This document shows positions 1 to 5,787 of a DNA stretch of 10,903 nt, piece by piece. Origin of the DNA: CANLWN01 sp039815505. Its GTDB lineage: Bacteria > Bacteroidota > Bacteroidia > Flavobacteriales > Flavobacteriaceae. The stretch is taken from contig JBCBZE010000089.1 of NCBI GenBank assembly GCA_039815505.1, positions 1 to 10,903 of the forward strand, read 5' to 3'. How positions within the stretch are numbered: position 1 is the first letter of the stretch; each line of letters starts with the position of its first letter. The notes under the pieces are model-generated. The model was given only the letters and a program-made list of their open reading frames with translations. It was not told where the DNA came from and did not search any database. The position numbers and the translations under genes are program-made.

Positions 1-9
1 ACTGAAAGT

Positions 10-24
10 AATCCCTCTTTCTCC
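10..24 (+). repeat. Direct repeat copy 1, tRNA-Ser 3'-end-like (possible att remnant)
   Basis: This 15-base sequence, AATCCCTCTTTCTCC, recurs exactly at 3822-3836. It reads as the end of a tRNA T-loop (AAT), a T-stem 3' strand (CCCTC) and an acceptor 3' strand (TTTCTCC, which would pair with GGAGAAA), and the next base is G, the usual serine discriminator. The bases before it do not form the other T-stem strand, so no intact tRNA ends here. I infer a displaced tRNA-Ser 3' end left by site-specific integration. The tRNA identity is from memory of the family, not from a search. Confidence 0.5.
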
Positions 25-51
25 GTTAGGAATTTATTAAATCCCTATAAA

Positions 52-83
52 AGCCCGTAAAAACTATGTTTATGGGCTCTTTT
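52..83 (+). terminator. Hairpin terminator, plus strand
   Basis: The arms AGCCCGTAAA (52-61) and TTTATGGGCT (69-78) form a ten-pair stem with one G-U wobble on the plus strand and a seven-base loop, followed by CTTTTT. It fits a Rho-independent terminator for something transcribed rightward from beyond the left edge, such as a tRNA. On the minus strand the stem has one A-C mismatch and only a short T-run, so it is a weaker candidate terminator for the hydrolase gene that ends at 209. Nothing else is recognised between 84 and 208. Confidence 0.55.
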
Positions 84-208
84 TGTGTAATGGAGGTACA
101 AAATGAAGTGGAATGTGCTGAAAGGACTAAGATAACGTCTTCACATATATACATAGAACTCCCAAAAAATCAATAATAGCTATAAGTTATATGTGTATGT
201 GGTCATAA

Positions 209-1315
209 TTATTCTTTCTTTCCGACAGATTCTTGCAGGAAGATAAGTAAGTTCTCTGCAAAACCTGAGGAAAATAAATTATCACCGTTCGTTAAAATAA
301 CAATTCCAAATCCTTTTTCTGGATAAAGATGTGTCCAAGATTGGAAATCTCTATTGGCTCCGGTATGGAAATATCTTAGACCATCAGGTGTTTTCTTTGT
401 AAAAGAGAATAAACTCCTATGTGTTTCTGTATCAGGAAATATTGGCATTTCGGTTTGTGGTCTTAGCAATTCATCAAAAGTTTTGTCATCTAAAATTTCT
501 TTTTGATTTAATGCTATTAAAAAACGAGCATAATTATCAGAAGTTGAATACAAAGAATAAGAGGAAGCAAAAAGATTTGGGCCTTGCTCATTAAAAAAAG
601 GTTGAGCTTTTTGATATGTATTATCGGTTGGTTTCCCATTAATGTGTCCAAATGCCTTCTTGTTTTCATATTTTTCTAACCAAGTAAAGCTAAAATTCTC
701 AATACCTAAAGGTTTAGCTACTTCCTTTAGAAATACACCGTCTAAACCTTTGTCATCAGTTTCAAGTAAATGAGAAAGCACATTTTTGAGGTATTCATAG
801 CCTTCACCAGAATAACCATATCTACTTCCAGGTTTAAAATTTAATTTTAGACTATCAGTTGTTTTTGGTCTCCAATTTGGAAAACCTGTTGAATGGCAAA
901 GGACCATTCTAGCAGTAATTTTTTTGTATCTATCGTCATAAGCTATATCAGAATTTGGCAAGTAATTATAGAGGGGCACATCTAAATCCAAAATACCTTT
1001 TTCCACTTGTTTAAGAACAAAAAACGAAAAAACAGGCTTTGACAATGAGGCCACTTCGTAAATGGTTTCGTTGTTGACTATTTGGTCTCCATTTGCTCTT
1101 TTAGTTCCAAAATGCCCACTATAAACAATCCTATTATCATTTGTGATTGATACGGAGACACCTACAAGATTTGAAGAATCAAGCGCTTTGCAAATAAACT
1201 TGTCGATTTCGGTAGTTTTTATTTCTGTATTCTTAACCGTTCTAACTATTTTCTTCTTTTGCTGACAAGAAGAAAATATAAAGAGCATAAAAATTAGGAC
1301 TACCTTGAGATTCAT
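209..1315 (-). CDS. Serine hydrolase lipoprotein of the beta-lactamase/PBP-like family
   Basis: The 368-residue product starts with a lipoprotein signal whose lipobox ends in FSSC, making Cys17 the likely lipidated residue, so it should be anchored in the cell envelope. The rest matches the class C beta-lactamase/penicillin-binding-like fold (Pfam Beta-lactamase). The nucleophile motif SxxK is SLSK at 90-93, the family landmark HSTGFP is at 141-146, the YxN position reads YSG at 168-170 after a typical KPGSRYGYS stretch, and the KTG-equivalent is HTG at 317-319. The family covers beta-lactamases, DD-peptidases, esterases and peptide hydrolases, so the substrate cannot be called. Asn is missing from the YxN triad, which argues against a classical beta-lactamase. 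It lies 87 bases downstream of a second serine hydrolase gene, probably in the same transcript. The gene is AT-rich compared with the operon to the right. The lipobox sits well at this start, which supports it. Confidence 0.85.
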   Translation of the reverse strand: MNLKVVLIFMLFIFSSCQQKKKIVRTVKNTEIKTTEIDKFICKALDSSNLVGVSVSITNDNRIVYSGHFGTKRANGDQIVNNETIYEVASLSKPVFSFFVLKQVEKGILDLDVPLYNYLPNSDIAYDDRYKKITARMVLCHSTGFPNWRPKTTDSLKLNFKPGSRYGYSGEGYEYLKNVLSHLLETDDKGLDGVFLKEVAKPLGIENFSFTWLEKYENKKAFGHINGKPTDNTYQKAQPFFNEQGPNLFASSYSLYSTSDNYARFLIALNQKEILDDKTFDELLRPQTEMPIFPDTETHRSLFSFTKKTPDGLRYFHTGANRDFQSWTHLYPEKGFGIVILTNGDNLFSSGFAENLLIFLQESVGKKE

Positions 1316-1402
1316 TTTTTTAGCATTGTATTCTTTATGTAAAGACGATTACTTTATTTTTTGTTACTTTTCAAACAAGTATTGATATGTATAATAATTA
1401 AC

Positions 1403-2476
1403 TTATTCTTCGCTTAGTATGGCTGGTATAATAAAATCATTTATAATTTCTTCGGTAATATTATGCGCATTTCTATTCCTATAGTTCGTAGTCGTTATAA
1501 CAACGGATAAACCCAATTCTGGGTTTGCTAGCACTTTATTGCCCCCAGTACCGGACATGAAGAAAAATTTATATTTTTTATCCTTCCCAAAGTTTTTTAA
1601 CCAAAATAGATAGCCATACTCAGCATCATATGCTTCGAGTTTTGTTGTTGACGCCTTTTCAATCCATGAAGATGAAATAATTTGTTTCCCATTCCATTGT
1701 CCTTTGTTTAGGCATAACTGAATTAGTTTCAAAAGGTCTCTGCTTCTATATTCACTACCTCCGGCGGTATTTAATATTTTATGAGGTGTATAATGTAATG
1801 TATAGTCTTTAATTGCCAGAGGTTCAAAAAGATTGTTCTTTGTAAATTCAACCAAATCACTTTTAATGGCATTTTGTAAAATTTCTGCCACTAAAGCCGC
1901 TCCGGCACTACAATAGCTAAAAGCCCGGCCATAAGGTCGGTCTTTAGGTTGAGGTCCCCAAGGATACGAATAAACAGGAAGGTCCAAATAAAATTGAGTC
2001 CAATCTTCTATGATATACATGCGCTCTTCATTCCCCCTAGAGAATCTATTGTCATCATTACATTCTAAAACAGAGCTCATCGTTAAGAGGTCTTCGATTG
2101 TAATTTCTTCTTTGCGCTTATCTGGGTTTTTTACCGGAAGTTTGTGCTGCAAATAGTCGAAAATCTTATCTTTTTCAGAGGTAATATACCCTTTGTCTAT
2201 TGCGATACCAGTCAATAAAGTTGCCATGGTTTTAGTAACCGAACGCGTATTATGTTTGGAATTAACGTCATTTTTGTTGTAATACTTTTCAAATAAAACC
2301 TTACCATCTTTAGCTATTAAAATACTTGTAATACGTTCGTACTTGCCAGAAGAGACAATACTGTCCATTTCACTTAATAGAGCGATATTGTTTTTATTGG
2401 TTTTAGAAAAATTGAGTTGGGCATTACTCTGTAGCACACATAAAAAGTAAACTATTGTTAGAAGTGTATATTTCAT
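1403..2476 (-). CDS. Secreted serine hydrolase, beta-lactamase/PBP-like family
   Basis: The 357-residue product opens with a Sec signal peptide (hydrophobic 4-16, likely cleavage after SNA at 17-19 before Gln20), so it is exported, and no lipobox is present. The catalytic SxxK motif is SVTK at 79-82. A conserved EDLLTMSS segment follows at 128-135. The YxN-like motif reads YCS at 188-190, and SGTGG at 308-312 stands at the KTG position. This layout fits the 6-aminohexanoate-dimer hydrolase/class C-like branch of the Beta-lactamase family, which is distinct from the neighbour downstream. The two are therefore not a recent duplication. Activity could be esterase, amidase or peptidase, and the substrate is unknown. 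It follows the AraC-type regulator gene on the same strand with a 71-base gap that holds a candidate promoter and palindrome, suggesting regulation by that protein. Confidence 0.85.
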   Translation of the reverse strand: MKYTLLTIVYFLCVLQSNAQLNFSKTNKNNIALLSEMDSIVSSGKYERITSILIAKDGKVLFEKYYNKNDVNSKHNTRSVTKTMATLLTGIAIDKGYITSEKDKIFDYLQHKLPVKNPDKRKEEITIEDLLTMSSVLECNDDNRFSRGNEERMYIIEDWTQFYLDLPVYSYPWGPQPKDRPYGRAFSYCSAGAALVAEILQNAIKSDLVEFTKNNLFEPLAIKDYTLHYTPHKILNTAGGSEYRSRDLLKLIQLCLNKGQWNGKQIISSSWIEKASTTKLEAYDAEYGYLFWLKNFGKDKKYKFFFMSGTGGNKVLANPELGLSVVITTTNYRNRNAHNITEEIINDFIIPAILSEE

Positions 2477-2491
2477 ATTGTATTTTTTAAG

Positions 2492-2504
2492 TGATGAATC
2501 ATCA
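2492..2504. promoter_or_regulatory. Perfect palindrome, candidate operator for the serine hydrolase gene
   Basis: TGATGA-A-TCATCA is a perfect 13-base palindrome lying 15 bases before the start codon at 2476. Shorter arms TAAG (2488-2491) and CTTA (2507-2510) extend it imperfectly. It overlaps the candidate -7 element by two bases and covers the expected transcription start, a position where bound protein would block initiation. AraC-family proteins usually bind direct repeats, so another dimeric repressor or a small hairpin in the leader is equally possible. Confidence 0.3.
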
Positions 2505-2510
2505 AACTTA
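2503..2510 (-). promoter_or_regulatory. Candidate Bacteroidota promoter, -7 element
   Basis: Read on the minus strand, these bases are TAAGTTTG, a full match to the Bacteroidota -7 consensus TAnnTTTG, with an expected leader of about 20 bases before the ATG at 2476. The -33 element is poor: only a TTA lies near the right distance instead of TTG. It would give the two hydrolase genes a promoter separate from that of the regulator. Confidence 0.4.
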
Positions 2511-2547
2511 GAGAATACAATGACTACCTAATAGAATGAAATTAACA

Positions 2548-3360
2548 TTATAAGCTTTTAGTGGTATTTTTTCGATAGGTGCTTGGACTACTATTGAAAA
2601 TCGATTTAAATACACGATTAAAATGACTTTGGTCTGAAAAACCTGTTTGGTGAGCTATTTCGGTTAAGGAATTGTTTGAATTTAAAAGTAGCGGAATGGC
2701 TTTTTTAATTTTATGCTGTCTCATATATTCACCAAGACTCATAGAAAGGTGTTTTGACGCAGCTCTAGAGATATGTACAGGATGCACTTTTAGCTCATTG
2801 GATAAATAATCAAGACTAAGCTTAGAAGTGTCATAGTGCAGTAATTCTTTTAAGCCATCTACCCAGTTTGGATTCTTTTTAGCGTTAGTTTCCTTTATTT
2901 TACTTAATGATTCACAGATTTGAAGTAATAGAACTTCAACAGACACATTACTGTAATTATCTGAAATTAAAAATTCATGATATAGTTTTGCGAAAAGCAA
3001 GTGTAATTTTGGGTTTTCAATGAGTTGACTACCTTCCAATAAATTTAGCGATACTCCATTTTCTTTAAGCCATTTTCTTTCAAATTCCAGATGAAAACCA
3101 CTAGCCACAGCGGAATGTTTAGAACCGTAATGAGCTTCTTGCCAATTATTAAACATTAAACTTCCGGCAGGACACAATGATTTTACTTTGTTATTGCAAT
3201 CCTTCATATTACCACTTAGTACATACATGAAATAAGGGTTTTCATGATAATGCCAATCCGTTTTGTTTCCAGTATAATTATATTGCGACAGCAAAATTCC
3301 ATTAAACGACACCTCTAAATCTTTCTTGCCATAATACTTTCCTTTGGTTAATATTTTCAT
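2548..3360 (-). CDS. AraC-family transcriptional regulator with N-terminal cupin-like domain
   Basis: This is a 270-residue cytoplasmic DNA-binding regulator of the AraC/XylS family. Residues 20-95 look like a cupin sensor domain (WHYHENPYFMYVLSG around 36-50, then PAGSLMF and a His-containing strand). Residues 165-265 form the two helix-turn-helix units. The first contains LSLDYLSNELKVHPVHISR (181-199), and the second contains SLTEIAHQTGFSDQSHFNR (231-249) followed by the family's FK..F..SPS.YR signature. The length is normal for the family. It is encoded immediately upstream of two serine hydrolases on the same strand, so it probably controls them. The ligand is unknown. I see no convincing TAnnTTTG promoter in the bases just upstream (3361-3500). 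Confidence 0.92.
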   Translation of the reverse strand: MKILTKGKYYGKKDLEVSFNGILLSQYNYTGNKTDWHYHENPYFMYVLSGNMKDCNNKVKSLCPAGSLMFNNWQEAHYGSKHSAVASGFHLEFERKWLKENGVSLNLLEGSQLIENPKLHLLFAKLYHEFLISDNYSNVSVEVLLLQICESLSKIKETNAKKNPNWVDGLKELLHYDTSKLSLDYLSNELKVHPVHISRAASKHLSMSLGEYMRQHKIKKAIPLLLNSNNSLTEIAHQTGFSDQSHFNRVFKSIFNSSPSTYRKNTTKSL

Positions 3361-3567
3361 CTTGTATACGTATAGAGGTTTATCTTTAAAGACTTGATTC
3401 TGAATGTTTCGTTACAATAATTTTTTATTAAATTTCTTATGACTCTATAATATGTTTAGCTTCAAAAACGCTTTTAATCTATGTCTTTAGCTATGAATTG
3501 CTGATTGCCAATAAATATTAGGTCCAAGTTCATAACCCCAGACATATTTCTCTAAGATATTTATTTA
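3361..3567. other. AT-rich intergenic stretch, no gene recognised
   Basis: This stretch lies between the regulator's start codon and the decayed fragment. In the frame of the fragment there is a further stop-free run of about 25 codons containing WGYELGPNIYWQ (3564-3490 approximately), which may be more of the same remnant or chance in AT-rich DNA. The regulator's promoter should lie here, but I could not identify it. Confidence 0.4.
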
Positions 3568-3812
3568 AATTGGTCTACCGATTAAGCTTTTAATAGTATC
3601 ATCAACTCTTTTCCATCCATTAATTTAAGTGGTATTATTTTCTATTAAAAAAAGATGATCATTTTCTTTTTCAACTACAAGCGTTGTTAAGGCATTTTCT
3701 AAAAAAAAGCTATTATTGCTGCTTGCTATAAGTTATTTTTTGTTTTGCCTTGGCCAAAAATCAGTAATTCTTCATCCTCAAATCGTACTATTTTTTTGGG
3801 AAGTATAGGCAC
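3568..3812 (-). pseudogene. Frameshifted gene remnant, possibly a DUF3471-like C-terminal domain of a serine hydrolase
   Basis: Two minus-strand reading frames form one protein-like stretch. From 3812 to 3729 it reads VPILPKKIVRFEDEELL..., includes IFGQGKTKN and ends at TAG (3728-3726). A one-base shift at about 3730 continues it as IASSNNSFFLENALTTLVVE... to a TAA at 3627-3625. Beyond that stop the same frame gives INGWKRVDDTIKS and ends at 3567-3565. The pattern of a charged strand, then GQ.k, then an S..sFFLEnA strand, then a GW.r.. end recalls the DUF3471 domain found after the Beta-lactamase domain in Bacteroidota hydrolases. That assignment is from memory and tentative. No start codon or catalytic domain is present. 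The fragment begins just inside the repeat at 3822-3836, as if cut off there. Confidence 0.45.
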
Positions 3813-3821
3813 AGCGCAGTG

Positions 3822-3836
3822 AATCCCTCTTTCTCC
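3822..3836 (+). repeat. Direct repeat copy 2, tRNA-Ser 3'-end-like (possible att remnant)
   Basis: This is an exact second copy of the 15-base sequence at 10-24, here preceded by G, so that GAAT matches a canonical T-loop end one base further. The bases upstream (GCGCAGT) do not form a T-stem. The next base is A rather than the serine discriminator G, which weakens the tRNA reading unless the copy has drifted. A hairpin with a T-run follows within four bases on the plus strand, the usual arrangement after a bacterial tRNA gene. Confidence 0.5.
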
Positions 3837-3839
3837 ACA

Positions 3840-3869
3840 AAAAAAGCTTCACTATGGTGAAGCTTTTTT
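3840..3869. terminator. Bidirectional Rho-independent terminator
   Basis: The arms AAAAAAGCTTCAC (3840-3852) and GTGAAGCTTTTTT (3857-3869) pair perfectly around a four-base loop, TATG. The stem is flanked by A-runs and T-runs on both sides, so it can end transcription from either strand. On the minus strand it lies about 110 bases past the stop codon of the last gene of the lipoprotein/ABC operon and is its probable terminator. On the plus strand it stands where the terminator of a tRNA gene would be relative to the repeat at 3822-3836. Confidence 0.85.
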
Positions 3870-3976
3870 ATTTGCGACAGTGTCGAAATTTTTAATCCTA
3901 TACATTTAAGATATAAAAAGTGTCCGTGCCCATCGATTCCTATATTGTACAAAGGTTTAGTTGAAAGCCGTTTGAT

Positions 3977-4801
3977 TTATGGTTTTAGGATTACCGAACG
4001 GGACACTTGATTGAATGGGCCGGTCAGTGTATTTCCATCCTTATCTATAAGTTCCAATTGAATGGTCACTTCCCCCATAGGCAACCCAGTAATGATATGT
4101 GGTGCCCATTCCGTTATGACGAATTCTTCTCCATTGATCGTGGCCTTCACTTTATTTCCATCCTCCGAAAGTGTTGTATTGAGCACAAAAAAGTCTAACA
4201 GGATATTCTCTGTATCCGCGCCCGAATATTCACCTTTTGGGCGACTATAGATCAAGGTCGGGGCTTCCATATCCAGCCCAAAGGAGTCCTGGGGGTCTGC
4301 CCCTACTTCCAATTTTTGTACCACCACAGAGTTTTCGTTCTTTACCGATTCATGATAGGAACGGCTTAAAAAGGCTACCAAGTGGTGTACACCATCGGGA
4401 ATTTCTTTTTTAAAGGTAGGTTCGTAATGCGCGGAATATGGCTGATTGTCCAGAATAAAGTGGATATGTTGCCCCTTTCCGGAATTGGCCAACAGCTCTG
4501 CATTGGGACCATCGGTCAGGGCACCCAACTCATAATCATTTATCGTGAAAGCGAAAGCCACTTCTCCACCCTCCTTCAATATACCGCTTTCGGGGTTTTT
4601 CATTTTAAGTGCGGCATTGACGTATGCGGGCGAACCTTCTAATTTTTGCAGGGTAATTTGTTGCCTTACATCACTTGCAGTGGCTTCGGTCTCCGTTACA
4701 TCATCTCTTAATTCCGTATTCTTTTTCTGTTGCTTACACGCTGATAAAGTAAAAAGCAAAACGAGTATTGCTATATACGAATGGTACCTGTTCTTTCTCA
4801 T
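3977..4801 (-). CDS. Lipoprotein of unknown function with two beta-domain-like segments, His-rich
   Basis: The 274-residue product has a lipoprotein signal (hydrophobic 9-20, lipobox LSAC, Cys22), so it is anchored in the envelope. After a charged linker (23-50) come two segments that look like related beta domains. The first has NDYELG at 88-93, GQHIHFILD at 110-118, and HYEPTFKKEIPDGVHHLVAF at 125-144. The second has KVKATINGEEF at 217-227 followed by HIITGLPMGEVTIQLELID at 235-253. The strand 'ligand, then G.H.....L.D' order resembles DUF4399-like and FHA-unrelated proteins that are often auto-named phosphopeptide-binding in flavobacteria; I give no function on that basis. His112, 114, 125, 139, 140 and 150 cluster in the first domain and could bind metal. 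It is the last gene of the operon, 28 bases after the gene before it. Confidence 0.75.
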   Translation of the reverse strand: MRKNRYHSYIAILVLLFTLSACKQQKKNTELRDDVTETEATASDVRQQITLQKLEGSPAYVNAALKMKNPESGILKEGGEVAFAFTINDYELGALTDGPNAELLANSGKGQHIHFILDNQPYSAHYEPTFKKEIPDGVHHLVAFLSRSYHESVKNENSVVVQKLEVGADPQDSFGLDMEAPTLIYSRPKGEYSGADTENILLDFFVLNTTLSEDGNKVKATINGEEFVITEWAPHIITGLPMGEVTIQLELIDKDGNTLTGPFNQVSRSVILKP

Positions 4802-4829
4802 TTTATTCTAGTTTTAAGGGTTATTAATT

Positions 4830-5786
4830 TTAATTTGTATGGTGTACATGGAATTTCTCAAAGTTCCATATTGATTCCTTGTCTTTATTCGTAATGGTAA
4901 TATTTCCTATGTGGTTTACACTATTGTCCGCATTGTTCAACCGACACCTTATCTGGCTAATTCTGCTATATTTTATTTTGTTAGACCCTTCCATCCGTAT
5001 GTTGATGTCCCCGCTGGTAATGGTGAATACCTTTTCATCCTTTTCCACTAACTCACAGTTCAAATAGCCAAGTTCTTGTGCGATACGACGGAAATCGCTA
5101 GGGGTACAGGTTAGTTGTATCATCTCTACACTATGGAATAATTTTTGTTTTTCATAAGCCGGTTCAAGAAAAGCTTCGCGCGAATAGGACGTATGTTGTT
5201 TCCCGTGCAGATGTTCTAAAAAAGAAGGGGCATAGAAACCGTACCACGTATGTAATGCAGTTCCCGGACTGGGCGTATAAAAGGCTTTGAACCAAGTATG
5301 CTCTTGTCCATCGAGAGGCATCTTTACCGTCTCCGTAGCATAGAGCAACGAATCTTTCATAGCCCCCAGTTTTGGTTCTATACCCAAATGAAAGTGCTCT
5401 CCCCTATTCTTTAACGAAAATCCGATACCACTTTTCCCTACGGGTTCGTCGTATGCATTGTTTGGACCCAATATTTCAATATAATGCCGATGGCCCCTCA
5501 AATAGCAGGAAGAAGAATTGTTGCTAACGGGTGTAAAACTAGGTAAGCCGGAATCCAGGGCGGCATAGCTGTTTTTCCATGGACTATCCTTGATTAAACT
5601 TATATAGGTTAGACTATCGACAACCACATATAAGTGGTTAAACAATACATTGGAAACGTCATTACCGAAAACCGCATCGATTTTCTGATGATCGATCAGT
5701 GTGCGGTCATACTTTTTTGGTGCCCGTTCTTTACAAGCAAGGAAGAGGGATATGACCAAAACAAATAAAAAAGGGTACGCCCTCAT
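4830..5786 (-). CDS. DUF5829-like lipoprotein with VOC/glyoxalase-type fold
   Basis: The 318-residue product starts with a lipoprotein signal (lipobox LFLAC, Cys18). The body resembles DUF5829 proteins of the vicinal oxygen chelate superfamily. NHLYVVVDSLTY at 50-61 matches the first strand, whose His is often a metal ligand. RGHRHYIEILGP at 98-108 includes a second typical ligand position at Glu104, and SGIGFSL at 119-125 follows. HxH pairs occur at 99/101, 131/133, 192/194 and 313/315, with a further His at 316, suggesting metal binding but not proving it. The start codon lies one base after the stop of the outer-membrane protein gene, so translation is probably coupled. The family assignment is from recall. 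Whether it is an enzyme or a binding protein is unknown. Confidence 0.7.
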   Translation of the reverse strand: MRAYPFLFVLVISLFLACKERAPKKYDRTLIDHQKIDAVFGNDVSNVLFNHLYVVVDSLTYISLIKDSPWKNSYAALDSGLPSFTPVSNNSSSCYLRGHRHYIEILGPNNAYDEPVGKSGIGFSLKNRGEHFHLGIEPKLGAMKDSLLYATETVKMPLDGQEHTWFKAFYTPSPGTALHTWYGFYAPSFLEHLHGKQHTSYSREAFLEPAYEKQKLFHSVEMIQLTCTPSDFRRIAQELGYLNCELVEKDEKVFTITSGDINIRMEGSNKIKYSRISQIRCRLNNADNSVNHIGNITITNKDKESIWNFEKFHVHHTN

Positions 5787-5787
5787 A

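Noticed and set aside
10..24. The repeat read as coding (minus strand GERGI at both copies)
   Set aside because: Only five residues are shared and the flanks differ completely; the tRNA-end reading explains the bases and the hairpins that follow better.
143..200. Imperfect inverted repeat of CACATA/TATGTG type after the hydrolase stop codon
   Set aside because: About four mismatches in fourteen and simple AT-rich alternating sequence; no clear T-run follows on the minus strand.
3810..3836. An intact tRNA gene ending at the second repeat
   Set aside because: The upstream bases do not supply the opposite T-stem strand, anticodon arm or acceptor GGAGAAA.
3875..3885. Palindrome CGACAGTGTCG near the terminator
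   Set aside because: The one-base loop is too tight for a hairpin, there is no promoter nearby, and a short palindrome is weak evidence alone.
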